Position numbers and translations under genes: made by a program. This document shows positions 9,768 through 18,858 of a stretch of 64,000 nt of DNA, in pieces. The notes under the pieces were generated by a model, which was not told the DNA's origin, made no database searches, and saw only the letters and a list, made by a program, of their open reading frames with translations. Source of the stretch: CAZOVB01 sp964583095 (GTDB taxonomy: Bacteria > Planctomycetota > Phycisphaerae > SM23-33); assembly GCA_964583095.1 (NCBI GenBank), contig CAZOVB010000018.1, forward strand, positions 15,920-79,919, in the 5' to 3' direction. Position 1 is the first letter of the stretch. Each line of letters starts with the position of its first letter.

Positions 9768-10169
9768 ATGAAGATCGACAAGCAGATGCGGGAGATGTTC
9801 GATAAGACCCTCGAGCAGGAGATCCAGTCCCTGCCCCCCGAGATCGCTCAGCGTATCGAGGAGGTTTTCGTCAATGCCCTGGACGCACCGAGCACCGAGC
9901 AGCTCAGCCGCCTGGAGACGACCCGGCCCGAGGACCTGCTGGGCACGTACACCGGCGTGCCTCTGACCCGCAGAGGGGTGCAGGACTCCATGCGCCTGCC
10001 CGATACCATCGTGCTGTTTCGACTTGGGATTCTTCTCAGAAGCCGCAGGTCAGGCGGGGGCATTGATGAACAAAAGCTTCGCAGGCTGATTCGCAAGACG
10101 CTCCTGCACGAAATCGGGCACCTGCACGGATTGGACGAGCAGGACCTGGCCGACTACGGGTACGGCTGA
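9768..10169 (+). CDS. zincin-like metallopeptidase (PF06262-type)
   Basis: A small 133-aa protein with a single HExxH zinc motif, HEIGHLHGLDEQDL, at about 111-124, where the downstream Asp could be a third ligand. The N-terminal half carries MPPEI-like helical segments (EQEIQSLPPEIAQRIEEVFVNA) and a central GTYTGVPLTRRGV segment. This matches the type 1 small zincin family whose in vivo role is unclear. ATG 9768 follows AGGAAG. It converges with the sulfatase downstream (39 bp gap). Confidence 0.8.
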   Translation: MKIDKQMREMFDKTLEQEIQSLPPEIAQRIEEVFVNALDAPSTEQLSRLETTRPEDLLGTYTGVPLTRRGVQDSMRLPDTIVLFRLGILLRSRRSGGGIDEQKLRRLIRKTLLHEIGHLHGLDEQDLADYGYG

Positions 10170-10208
10170 GCAGCCCAGCCCGGAGTTCTGTCTTCCGTTG
10201 CGGTGTCC

Positions 10209-11801
10209 TCAGCCGTTTATCGCCCGCTGTTTTTCGCACTTCTCCAGCCAGTCGGCGTGCATCTGCTTGAGCTGTTTGACCTGGGCAGGTTTGGAATCGT
10301 ACAGGTTGCGAATCTCGCTGCGGTCGCGTTTCAGGTCGTACAGGCCCCATTCGCCGCGGTAGCTGACGAGTTTCCATTGCTCGTCGATGACCGCCTCGCC
10401 CGAGCCCCAGTCAAAGAAGAGAGGTTCTTTGCGTTTAAGATCCTTGCCCTCAAAGGCCGGAGCAAAGCTCTGCCCGGGCAGGGGCAGGACCTTGCGACCG
10501 TCGTAGGTCTCGGGATAGGCCGCCCCGGCCACCTCCAGCATCGTCGGCATCACGTCGATGAAGTGTCCGCAGAAGGTGTCGACTCGCCCCGGTTTGGCGA
10601 TGCCCTTGGGCCAGTGAGCGATCATCGGTGTGCAGATGCCCCCTTCGTAGTTGTCGTTCTTGTAGTAGCGGAAGGGGGTATTGCTGACATTGGCCCAGTT
10701 GTCGCCCTGGGAGGAATAGCGCCCGACGGTTCCGATAGGGCCGTCCCCGATCTCCACGTAGGAGGAATTCGCGCCGTTGTCCGAGGCGAAGAGGATCAGC
10801 GTGTTGTCCAATTCGCCGGTCTCTTTGAGGTAGTCGACCAGGCGCCCCACGTTGCGGTCCATGCACTCGATCATGGCCGCATAGACCTCCATCCGGCGGG
10901 CCTGGTCCTTCTTTTTCGACGGGCTGAGCTTGTCCCAGTCGTCGAATACTTCTTCGGAAAGGGGCGTGTTTTCTTCTTCGATCAGGCCGCTGACCATCTG
11001 CCGGGCGTAGCGCGCCTTTCGGATCGGGTCGTAGCCCTGGTCGTATTTGCCCTGGTATTTCTTGATGTCCTCCGGCCAGGCATGCAGCGGATCGTGCGGA
11101 GCGGTATAGGCCAGGTACATGCAGAAGGGCTTGTCCTCGCCCTGGTACTTCCTGAGGTGATCCAAGGCCCAGTTTGTGAAGTAATCGGTGGTGTAGAAGT
11201 CTTTCTGCTCGGGGGTAAAGGGCGAGACGGTTTTTTCATCGAAACAGAAGGTGCGGTATCGCTTGTGGCGACCCTTCTGAGCAGGTACCGGTTCGCCGGG
11301 TCGGGGCTTGCCGGGGTTGAAGAAGTTGCATGCTCCGTCCCGCAGGCCCCAGTAGTGGTCGAAGCCCCGGTGGAACATATTCTCCCGGCCGTGGTGTTTG
11401 CCGAACATCATCGTGCGATAGCCGGCCGACCGGAGGGCTTCGCCGAAGGTGACGCTGTCTTTCAACTCGCCCGGTCTTTTGTGCATGTCCGTCTGCTGGG
11501 CATACAGACCAGTGAGCAGGCAGGCCCGCGACGGGAAGCACTTGGCGGTATTGTGCATCTGCGTGAAGCGAATGCCGTTGGTTGCCAGCTTGTCCAGGTT
11601 GGGCGTGGAAATCTCCGAGCCGTAGCAGCCCAGGTCGGAAAAGCCCATGTCATCGACAAGAATCATCACGATGTTGGGTCGTTTGTCCGGACCGGTCGAA
11701 GCGTCGGTGGCCTGGCCCAGGGCTTGCGGAATGCGAAGGTTAACAGCCGCCGCTGCGGCAGAACCGGCCATGCCTTTTAGAAAACGTCTGCGGTTGATCA
11801 T
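10209..11801 (-). CDS. secreted S1-type sulfatase (Tat signal)
   Basis: A 530-aa arylsulfatase-family enzyme that hydrolyses sulfate esters, probably on polysaccharide. The N-terminus RRRFLKG followed by an Ala-rich stretch is a Tat signal. Metal ligands are in ILVDDMGFSD (Asp 50, 51). The formylglycine motif C-F-P-S-R has Cys at residue 88, followed by ACLLTGLYAQQ. The later DNGANSS segment supplies the conserved Asp-Asn pair. It lies 36 bp downstream of a second sulfatase on the same strand, so both are probably co-transcribed. No carbohydrate-binding domain or transporter is adjacent, and the exact sulfated glycan is unknown. ATG 11801 is the first codon of the Tat signal. Confidence 0.92.
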   Translation of the reverse strand: MINRRRFLKGMAGSAAAAAVNLRIPQALGQATDASTGPDKRPNIVMILVDDMGFSDLGCYGSEISTPNLDKLATNGIRFTQMHNTAKCFPSRACLLTGLYAQQTDMHKRPGELKDSVTFGEALRSAGYRTMMFGKHHGRENMFHRGFDHYWGLRDGACNFFNPGKPRPGEPVPAQKGRHKRYRTFCFDEKTVSPFTPEQKDFYTTDYFTNWALDHLRKYQGEDKPFCMYLAYTAPHDPLHAWPEDIKKYQGKYDQGYDPIRKARYARQMVSGLIEEENTPLSEEVFDDWDKLSPSKKKDQARRMEVYAAMIECMDRNVGRLVDYLKETGELDNTLILFASDNGANSSYVEIGDGPIGTVGRYSSQGDNWANVSNTPFRYYKNDNYEGGICTPMIAHWPKGIAKPGRVDTFCGHFIDVMPTMLEVAGAAYPETYDGRKVLPLPGQSFAPAFEGKDLKRKEPLFFDWGSGEAVIDEQWKLVSYRGEWGLYDLKRDRSEIRNLYDSKPAQVKQLKQMHADWLEKCEKQRAING

Positions 11802-11837
11802 CGGGGAGGCTCCATCAGGGGCTGAAAGGTTACTGGA

Positions 11838-13274
11838 TTATGAAACCGCGGCATCACGAGAATGTTCCTGTTCAATGCAGGCTCTCAAACGCTGGAGCAT
11901 CTGCTGGCCTCGCTGGGGCATCTCGGGCAGGAGATTTTCTTGCTCGCCGATGTCCTTGGACATGTCAAAGAGCATTCCCTCGGGCCGGCCCGGCTGGGGT
12001 TGCTGCCAGGTGCTGCAATGAAAGTTGCCCGAGTCGACCGCATCGATAAACTTGTATTGATGGTCCCGAAGGGCCAGCCTGCCCATTGCGCTTTGATGGA
12101 TCAGGTCCTTTCTGACGGGACAGTCCGGTTGGCCAAGCAGCGGCAGGAAACTGACGGAGTCTTCTCCGCAGCCATCGGGCAGATCCACTCCCACCAGTTC
12201 ACTGCAGGTAGCCAGCAGATCGCTGAGGCAGACCAGTTGGTCGCAGCGACTGCCCGGGTCGATTCTCCCGGGCCAGCGGATCAGCAGCGGTTCCCTGTGG
12301 CCGCCGTCCCAGATGTCCGCCTTGTAGCCCCTGCGGTCGCCGCCGGCGCGGTGACCGGCGGGAAGCTCCTTTTTGGCCGACGGAGCGGCGCCGTTGTCGC
12401 TGGTGAAGATCACCAGGGTTTCCTCGTCGAGCCCGAGCCGCTCGAGCGTATCGAGCAGTTGGCCCACCATCCAGTCCAGCACGCAGACCAGGTCCGCGCG
12501 GTCACTTACGCCACTGGCGCCTTTGAGGAAATCGGGGGCCACACAGGGCCCGTGGGGGGCGGAAGGGGTCAAGTACAGGAAGAACGGCTCATCCGGACGC
12601 GTGCGGTGATGGTCCTCGATGAATTCCACTGCCTTCTCGCAGTGCACGATATCCACGGTGGAAAAGTCGAAGTCCTCCACCCCGATCGCGGCTCCGGGAG
12701 TGTCCTTCTCGGCCGGCACTGCCCGGTTGGAATCGTAGTACACGCTTGGAATACCGACGGTTCGGTCCTGGTCGATGAAGCAGTGGGGCCCCATGTTCAA
12801 GCTGCCGCTGATGCCGAAATAGCGGTCAAAGCCCAGGCTTGTCGGGCCACCGGTGATCGGACGGGTAAAATCGAACCCCTCCTGGTTGTAACCGCCTTCG
12901 GGAAGGGAGTGGCCCTGGAATCGCCTGGTCTGGAAATTCATCCCAAGGTGCCATTTGCCGATTGCGGCCGTGTGATAGCCGGCCTGCTTCAATACCGACG
13001 CGAGTGTGGGACGGGCGGGATCGATCATTGGCGGACAGAAACCGCTGATGACGCTGTATTTCTTCCAGGTCCGAAAGAAGTATCTGCCCGTCAGTACGGA
13101 GTAACGGGTGGGAGTGCACACAGCCGAGGGGGCGTGGGCCTGGCTGAAAAGCATTCCCTCGCCGGCCAGTCGGTCGATATCGGGGGTCTGGAACGCACTG
13201 GTCTGATAGCAGGAAGCGTCCCCGGCTCCCATGTCGTCGGCCATGAAGTAGATAATATTTGGTTTACGGCTCAA
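11838..13274 (-). CDS. S1-type sulfatase
   Basis: A 478-aa sulfatase when started at TTG 13274, which is preceded by GGGAGAG at good spacing; an upstream in-frame TTG at 13307 lacks an SD and adds residues not seen in the family. Metal Asps are in IIYFMADDMG (13, 14). The FGly motif is C-T-P-T-R with Cys at about 53, followed by YSVLTGRY. DNGAAPS and GKWHLG motifs are also present. No clear signal peptide remains with this start, so it may be cytoplasmic or its start may be different. Co-oriented with the sulfatase below and 74 bp after the DUF4175-like gene. Confidence 0.88.
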   Translation of the reverse strand: MSRKPNIIYFMADDMGAGDASCYQTSAFQTPDIDRLAGEGMLFSQAHAPSAVCTPTRYSVLTGRYFFRTWKKYSVISGFCPPMIDPARPTLASVLKQAGYHTAAIGKWHLGMNFQTRRFQGHSLPEGGYNQEGFDFTRPITGGPTSLGFDRYFGISGSLNMGPHCFIDQDRTVGIPSVYYDSNRAVPAEKDTPGAAIGVEDFDFSTVDIVHCEKAVEFIEDHHRTRPDEPFFLYLTPSAPHGPCVAPDFLKGASGVSDRADLVCVLDWMVGQLLDTLERLGLDEETLVIFTSDNGAAPSAKKELPAGHRAGGDRRGYKADIWDGGHREPLLIRWPGRIDPGSRCDQLVCLSDLLATCSELVGVDLPDGCGEDSVSFLPLLGQPDCPVRKDLIHQSAMGRLALRDHQYKFIDAVDSGNFHCSTWQQPQPGRPEGMLFDMSKDIGEQENLLPEMPQRGQQMLQRLRACIEQEHSRDAAVS

Positions 13275-13348
13275 TGCATCTCTCCCTTCGCAGGCTGATC
13301 TTCGCAATCGGCCTGGGCCGGATCAAGCATCCGATGCAGATAACGCTT

Positions 13349-16300
13349 CTACTGCTGGATTTCGCTGAGCCGCTGGTAGTACTCCTTGAGGGCCTTGCGG
13401 TATTCAGCCGGGTCGCTGGGATCCGGATCGGTCCCGGTGGACATTTCGCGAAGGTATTTGGGCATGGATTGGGATGTATCCTCGGCGACATGGACCTGGC
13501 CTGTCAGCAAAAGGCTGGTCTGCCGAAGTTGCCCCAGGACCTGCTGCTTGCTGCGCAGGGCGTTGCCGTACCGGTTGTTCTTGAGGTCCTGGTGGAGCCT
13601 TCGCAGGGTTTGGATGGTCTTGCCGAGTTCGAAGTTCCTATAGTCATTTGGCTTATAGCTTGCGCGATGTTTTTCGGCCCGGTGGATCAGCTCGGCCTGT
13701 CGACCGGCCAGCCGCTGCATCTGCTGTTTGATCTCCGGCGGGACAGGGCCTTCAAGACCTTCTGCACCGGCGCCGGAGAGCTTGCCGCCTCCGGTGGCTC
13801 CGCCGGCGGGTTCCTTGGATTGGTTGTCGATCTGCCCCTTCTGGTAGGCATCGGGGGTCAGGCGGGTCGGGGTTCTTCGGCCTCCCTTTCCCACGGATTT
13901 GTCCTCGACATATTCTCCGGAGCTTTTGCCCTGGCGTCCCTCGCCGCTTCGGCCTGACATCTCGTTCTTGTTTGGAAGTTGATTCCCGGTCACGCCCTGG
14001 GCATTCATGCTCGATATCGGCCCGTCCATGGCGTCCCAACCGATGCCCTTGTCTCCCGACGTGTTGTAGTTGCCGGTCATGTCCTCCATTTCCTCAAAGA
14101 GGTCCTCTTCCTCTTCCAGCAGGTCCCCGACCAGATCCTCAAGCTGATCGGGAAGTTCGGGCTGCTCGGTAAGCTCATGACCATCGGCCGGGTCTTCCAT
14201 TTTCCACTTGGCCCGGTCCGGTTCATCCGGGAGCCACTTTTCGATGTTGGCGGTGAGGCTTTGAGCGTTTTCGATTCCGTTGTCTTCGATGGCCGTGGCG
14301 ATCTCGACGGCCTTTTTCTCCAGGGCATCTTTGGCCATGGTGACATCGGTTTTCACCGAGGCCAGTTCCTTCAGCAGGGAGGGATTTGAGAAGTCCTGCC
14401 GGGCCATCTTGCTCAGGTCGGTGAACGCTTCGTTGAGAAACTTCTCCCATTTGTCCTGGGCGGCAATGAGTTGTTTGAGCTGCTCGACGTCCTGGGAGGT
14501 GAAATCGTCGACGGGCTTCTTGGCCAGGCGATCCCCGGCTTGGATGAGCTTCTTTTGAGCATCGACAAATTCCTTGAGCTGCTCTTTCAGGTCCTGGAGC
14601 TTCTGCCGGGTCTCGGGAGGCAGGTCGGCGCCCTCGGGGGTTTGCTGATTTTCCCGGCGGTCGGCCAGCGAGGGCAGGATGACCAGGAGGGTCTTGAGGC
14701 TCTCGATGATTCTCTCCTGGGTGGCCCCGAGCAGATCGCATGATGCCTGCTTGTCCTCCAGAGACGACAGGGTCGCCAGCACCTGGGCCTGCCCGAGAGC
14801 CTCCAGGGCGTCCCCGGCGGCCAGGGAAGCGCAAACCTGCTTTATCGGAAGGAAATCGGGCGGAAAGTCGAAGGTCTCCACCAGGTCTTTGAGGTCTGTC
14901 TGCACCGCCTTCTGGCCGCGGAGAAGTGTCACGCCCAACGAGCGGATCGGTTCGAGCTGTTCTTTGGAGCGGCAGATACCGGTATCCACTCGAAGTCGGG
15001 CTTGCATCCGCAGAAGCTCCAGAAGTCGCTTTCGCAGGGCCTCATAGGCGCGGAGCTTCTCGGCGGCGATTTTCTGGGGGTCCTGAACATGAATGCGGAA
15101 CCGGTCGCTGGAATGCGATTGGGGTCCCAGGTCCATTTCCGGCAGGGAACGATTGTCGATGGCCACGGCATGGTACACGATGGCCAGCGACCCATCGGCC
15201 GGCAGGTCCTCCGGAATCGTCAGCGGGTAGCTCACCTGGGCTTGGAGTTCTCCGGAGACCGCAAAGGCCTTTTCGAAAAGGAATTCCGGTCTCTTCTCTC
15301 GCCGGCTGTACTCGATCTGTCCCAGCAGCTTCAACTCCGAAAGGCCGTAGCGGTCCGAAGCCGTCAGACGCAGGGTCACTGTCTGGCCCGGGGCGGCGGA
15401 GATGTCCCGATCGGGCTCAACGAAATCTGCCCGGGGTGGGCTGTCCGGTTCGGCGGTGATGGAGTAGTAGCCTGCTTCCGTTGCGGAGGGCAATTGGGAG
15501 AAGACTTCTCCGTCGCTGTTTCGCAGGAGAATGCGATACTGGCCGTCCTGGGTCACTTTCCAGCGGACACGGTGGATGCGCCCCGCCGAGGAAGAAAACG
15601 TCACCAGTGGATGATCCTTGCGATCCAGCAGAACACTGTCGACCGGTCGGTCGGTCTGGAGGAAAACCTCCACGCGGGTCCCGATGGGGCATCGTATGGG
15701 TCCCTGGGCGGGCTCTTGCTCCCGGGGTGGCGTGCGTTTGTGGGTATAGGCCGGTGGCTCGTAGCGGAGGATAAGACGCTCGATCCGGGCTTCGGGCCAG
15801 ACGGTCAGCGTATACCAAGGCCGATCGGCCGGCCAGCGGGAGTCTCCAATGCGCACCGCATAGCGGGTTGTCTTCCCGGCAGGGCCCATCGGCAGGGTGA
15901 ACAGGCTGTGATCCTGTGAAGCATCCAGGGGGACCTGTGAGCCGTCTTCCAGCAGGACGGATCCCTCCAATTCCAGGCCGTCGGGATTCTCGACGCGGGC
16001 CTGGATGCTCCAGTCCTGGCCGGCGTAGAGTTCTGCATCGCCCGGGGAAAGGGAGATCAACGTAAGCTGGTTCAGGTGGGGGACATAGGTTCCGGGCATG
16101 GCGGCCAGCAGACCGCGTCGCATGGGTCCCGGCTGCAGAATCGCAAGCAGCGCGGCAAGCAGGGCAAAGACGCCCCCGGCGATCGACCATCGCTTCAAGG
16201 CGGTTCTGCGGATGCTCTCCTCGAGCCGAACCTGTCCTGTACGTTTCCGGGCTTCAACCAGTGCGGCGCGCACCAGTTCTTCGCTGGCCTGGCCGTCGTC

Positions 16301-16654
16301 CTGTCCCAGGAGGATGGAGTTGATAAGGTCGTTTTGCAGTTGCGGCAGGGACTGCTCGATCTGCCTGGCCACCTGGGCCAGGTTACGTCGCCGAAACAGC
16401 CCGGTTACCATCAGCCAGGCACCGGCGGCCAGAACCGAGCCCAAGGCTCCCAGCAGCAGGCTCCACCGCAGCCAGGTGGGGGGTTGGTCGGGCCAATATC
16501 CCAGGACCAAGGTCCACAGAACCGCCCAGGCCGGGAGCAGTGTCAGACAAGCCAAGGTCCCTACAGCCAAATGCTCCAAACGAAATCGGGTTCTCATCTG
16601 TGCCAGTCGTTCTGTAACCGGCTGGGCCTCGGGCCGAGGGTGAAGTGTGGTCAT
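13349..16654 (-). CDS. large DUF4175-like membrane protein with coiled coils
   Basis: A 1101-aa protein starting at ATG 16654, which has CTCCC/GGGAG as SD nine bases upstream; a longer in-frame start at 16729 has none. N-terminal hydrophobic segments lie at about 33-60, 68-93 and 148-168, with a cytoplasmic helical stretch between. A beta-rich region (about 190-490) follows, then long Gln/Lys/Glu-rich helices (about 510-800), an acidic run (LLEEEEDLFEEMEDM), a Gly/Ser-rich linker and a final helix. The three-TM N-terminus plus long coiled-coil C-terminus resembles DUF4175/TIGR02302-type proteins, which are larger in planctomycetes. The function is not known. It precedes the two sulfatases on the same strand. 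Confidence 0.65.
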   Translation of the reverse strand: MTTLHPRPEAQPVTERLAQMRTRFRLEHLAVGTLACLTLLPAWAVLWTLVLGYWPDQPPTWLRWSLLLGALGSVLAAGAWLMVTGLFRRRNLAQVARQIEQSLPQLQNDLINSILLGQDDGQASEELVRAALVEARKRTGQVRLEESIRRTALKRWSIAGGVFALLAALLAILQPGPMRRGLLAAMPGTYVPHLNQLTLISLSPGDAELYAGQDWSIQARVENPDGLELEGSVLLEDGSQVPLDASQDHSLFTLPMGPAGKTTRYAVRIGDSRWPADRPWYTLTVWPEARIERLILRYEPPAYTHKRTPPREQEPAQGPIRCPIGTRVEVFLQTDRPVDSVLLDRKDHPLVTFSSSAGRIHRVRWKVTQDGQYRILLRNSDGEVFSQLPSATEAGYYSITAEPDSPPRADFVEPDRDISAAPGQTVTLRLTASDRYGLSELKLLGQIEYSRREKRPEFLFEKAFAVSGELQAQVSYPLTIPEDLPADGSLAIVYHAVAIDNRSLPEMDLGPQSHSSDRFRIHVQDPQKIAAEKLRAYEALRKRLLELLRMQARLRVDTGICRSKEQLEPIRSLGVTLLRGQKAVQTDLKDLVETFDFPPDFLPIKQVCASLAAGDALEALGQAQVLATLSSLEDKQASCDLLGATQERIIESLKTLLVILPSLADRRENQQTPEGADLPPETRQKLQDLKEQLKEFVDAQKKLIQAGDRLAKKPVDDFTSQDVEQLKQLIAAQDKWEKFLNEAFTDLSKMARQDFSNPSLLKELASVKTDVTMAKDALEKKAVEIATAIEDNGIENAQSLTANIEKWLPDEPDRAKWKMEDPADGHELTEQPELPDQLEDLVGDLLEEEEDLFEEMEDMTGNYNTSGDKGIGWDAMDGPISSMNAQGVTGNQLPNKNEMSGRSGEGRQGKSSGEYVEDKSVGKGGRRTPTRLTPDAYQKGQIDNQSKEPAGGATGGGKLSGAGAEGLEGPVPPEIKQQMQRLAGRQAELIHRAEKHRASYKPNDYRNFELGKTIQTLRRLHQDLKNNRYGNALRSKQQVLGQLRQTSLLLTGQVHVAEDTSQSMPKYLREMSTGTDPDPSDPAEYRKALKEYYQRLSEIQQ

Positions 16655-16830
16655 TTCCGCAGTCTCCCAAGGGGCGGTAATAGCGAAAAAGGCTGGTGCC
16701 GACCATATTGTAACGGCAAACCTGGGCAAAGGCTGGGAGGAAAATTCCTGATTTGTGCCCCGCCTCGGGCCGTGGAAATCATCTCCAAGGCCTTTTCAAA
16801 GGACTAGAATAATTCTGGAACCGCAAGGCT

Positions 16831-17235
16831 TTGTTGCCTATAAATGACGGAATGAGTCCAAATTTCGGGACATTGTTGGCTGATTTGACCGCCACCATGC
16901 AGATTATTGTCGGTTGCACGATCATTCTCGGGATAGTGGCGTTGGCGGCAGTTATATGGATGATCTGGATTCGTCCGAAATTCGTCCGTGCGATGGAAGA
17001 CTCCGCTCCCGGCGGCAGTCCCTTCACGATGGAGGGGCTCTCGGAATTGCGAGAGCGTGGCGAGATCAGCGATGAGGAGTTCAAGAGACTGCGACTGAGT
17101 ATTCTCGGACTCAATCCCGAAAGGATCAAGACCAGCAAGGATAAGGATATTTCCGGCTCAAGCGACGCCCCATCCCGTGCCGATGGTCAAGAGGACCGGG
17201 AGGAGGACGATGGTTTGGGCAAGAAGGAGACGTAA
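16831..17235 (+). CDS. small single-pass membrane protein with SHOCT-like tail, coupled to clpX
   Basis: A protein of up to 134 aa. One hydrophobic helix (about 23-46, IIVGCTIILGIVALAAVIWM) is followed by a cytoplasmic segment whose GLSELRERGEISDEEFKRLR closely fits the SHOCT oligomerisation motif. The tail is acidic and Lys-rich. The start is ambiguous: TTG 16831 with AAGG upstream, or ATG 16852. The stop TAA shares its last base with the clpX ATG (TAATG at 17233-17237), so translation of clpX is likely coupled. The link to ClpX function (membrane recruitment, substrate or adaptor) is inference only. Confidence 0.65.
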   Translation: MLPINDGMSPNFGTLLADLTATMQIIVGCTIILGIVALAAVIWMIWIRPKFVRAMEDSAPGGSPFTMEGLSELRERGEISDEEFKRLRLSILGLNPERIKTSKDKDISGSSDAPSRADGQEDREEDDGLGKKET

Positions 17236-18563
17236 TGAATACCCGAGGCAGTAACAAGAGCAACGATGGGGGCAATGGCGGCGATTCCAGCCGGAAGGGC
17301 CATCAGTGCAGCTTCTGCAATCGCTCGCATGAAGAAGCAGGCCCCTTCGTGGAAGGCCCCAACGGGGTGTTCATCTGCGCCAATTGCGTGGAGCTTTGCC
17401 ACAATATCATTCGGCAGGAACAGCGACGTGCGGCCCAGTCCAAACCGCTTTTCACCTCGATTCCCTCTCCACGGCAGATCCGTGAATACCTCGATGAGTA
17501 TGTCATCGGGCAGGAGCACGCCAAAAAGGTCCTCTCGGTCAGCGTTCACAACCATTACAAGCGACTGGCCCACGGAGACCTCGATGACGACTCGGTCGAG
17601 ATCGAGAAGTCCAATGTCCTGCTGGTCGGGCCCACCGGCTGCGGAAAGACGCTGCTGGCCAAGACCCTTGCCCGCGTGCTGAATGTCCCCTTTGCCATTG
17701 GCGATGCGACCACCCTCACCGAGGCCGGCTACGTCGGCGAAGACGTGGAGAATATCCTGCTCAAGCTGCTCCAGGCAGCGGACTACGATCTGGAAGCGGC
17801 CGAGCGGGGCATCATCTATATCGATGAAATCGACAAGGTCGGCAAAACCTCCAATAACGTTTCCATTACCCGGGACGTCAGCGGCGAGGGCGTGCAGCAG
17901 TCCCTGTTGAAGATGCTCGAGGGTACCGTGGCCAACGTCCCGCCCCAGGGAGGCCGTAAGCATCCAGAGCAACAGTACATCCAGATCGACACGTCCCAGA
18001 TTCTCTTCATCGTCGGAGGGACCTTCGTCGGCCTGGAGGACATCATCAAGAAACGCGTAGGCCGAAAGGTCATCGGCTTCAGTTCCGAACAGGCCAGCAA
18101 AGGCAAGACGCCCGCAGAAGACTACGGCGAGGTCCTTTCCCACGTTCAGCCCGAAGATCTGGTGCATTTCGGCATGATTCCCGAGCTGGTGGGTCGACTG
18201 CCCTCCATTACGTACCTCGAGCAGCTCAACGAGGACGCGATGATCCGCATCCTCACCGAACCCAAGAATGCTCTGGTCAAGCAGTATTCTCGCATGTTCG
18301 AGCTGGAAGATGTCAGCCTGGAATTCACCGACGAAGCCCTGCGATCCATCTCCCGACAGGCTCTGAAGCGAAACGTCGGTGCCCGGGCCTTGCGGGCGGT
18401 CATCGAGGACATCATGCTGGATCTGATGTACGATCTGCCCGACCACAAGCAGGAAGGGGCCAGCTACGAGTTGACCGGAGCCCTTGTGGAAGAAGCCCTG
18501 GAAGGCACGAGGCCGAGCCTGTTCAACTCCCTGACGGTCAAGCAGGAAAAAGAAAGCGCCTGA
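17235..18563 (+). CDS. clpX: ATP-dependent Clp protease ATP-binding subunit ClpX
   Basis: A 442-aa AAA+ unfoldase that feeds substrates to ClpP. The N-terminal C4 zinc domain is complete: CSFC at about 24-27 and CANC at about 50-53. Walker A is GPTGCGKT (about 130), Walker B is IIYIDEID (about 195). The pore loop region GYVGEDVE and the sensor-2 region GARALRAVIEDIM are present. The IGF-type ClpP-binding loop reads VIGFSSE (about 280). It is slightly longer than E. coli ClpX (424 aa). No clpP or tig lies beside it; upstream is the coupled SHOCT protein. Confidence 0.96.
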   Translation: MNTRGSNKSNDGGNGGDSSRKGHQCSFCNRSHEEAGPFVEGPNGVFICANCVELCHNIIRQEQRRAAQSKPLFTSIPSPRQIREYLDEYVIGQEHAKKVLSVSVHNHYKRLAHGDLDDDSVEIEKSNVLLVGPTGCGKTLLAKTLARVLNVPFAIGDATTLTEAGYVGEDVENILLKLLQAADYDLEAAERGIIYIDEIDKVGKTSNNVSITRDVSGEGVQQSLLKMLEGTVANVPPQGGRKHPEQQYIQIDTSQILFIVGGTFVGLEDIIKKRVGRKVIGFSSEQASKGKTPAEDYGEVLSHVQPEDLVHFGMIPELVGRLPSITYLEQLNEDAMIRILTEPKNALVKQYSRMFELEDVSLEFTDEALRSISRQALKRNVGARALRAVIEDIMLDLMYDLPDHKQEGASYELTGALVEEALEGTRPSLFNSLTVKQEKESA

Positions 18564-18773
18564 AGATTCCCCGACAGGCAGGAGGCGGGTTGCCTTTGTC
18601 AGCGCTGCCGGGCCCGTCCACATTCGCCCTGCCGGCAGGATTGAAACGACTCCTGGCCCCTGCCAACAAGGCCCATGCGTACTGAATTCCCAAAAAGCCC
18701 GGTGAGTGGGACGTTGCATCCGTTCCTTGCGGGTTGACAATCGCCGGCTCGATCTCGCGAGAGGCTCATTTCC

Positions 18774-18785
18774 AAACGTACGTTT
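18774..18785. promoter_or_regulatory. 12-bp perfect palindrome upstream of SpoIIE-phosphatase gene
   Basis: AAACGTACGTTT is a perfect palindrome seven bases before the proposed -35 hexamer of the next gene. It sits in a 295-bp gap that otherwise shows no gene. It could be an operator; no regulator is assigned. Confidence 0.35.
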
Positions 18786-18791
18786 AGGCAC

Positions 18792-18819
18792 TTGCCCCCC
18801 GGGCCCCTGAAGCTACAAT
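18792..18819 (+). promoter_or_regulatory. candidate sigma70-type promoter for the GAF-SpoIIE phosphatase gene
   Basis: TTGCCC (18792-18797), a 16-bp spacer and TACAAT (18814-18819) lie 40 bp before the TTG start. The -10 match is good, the -35 moderate. Confidence 0.4.
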
Positions 18820-18858
18820 GAGGCCTTGGGAACAGGACCTTCAGTGCAGGAGTAGTTC

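Noticed and set aside
17187..18791. 534-aa minus-strand frame opposite clpX
   Set aside because: ClpX is unmistakable on the plus strand; the minus frame is a shadow.
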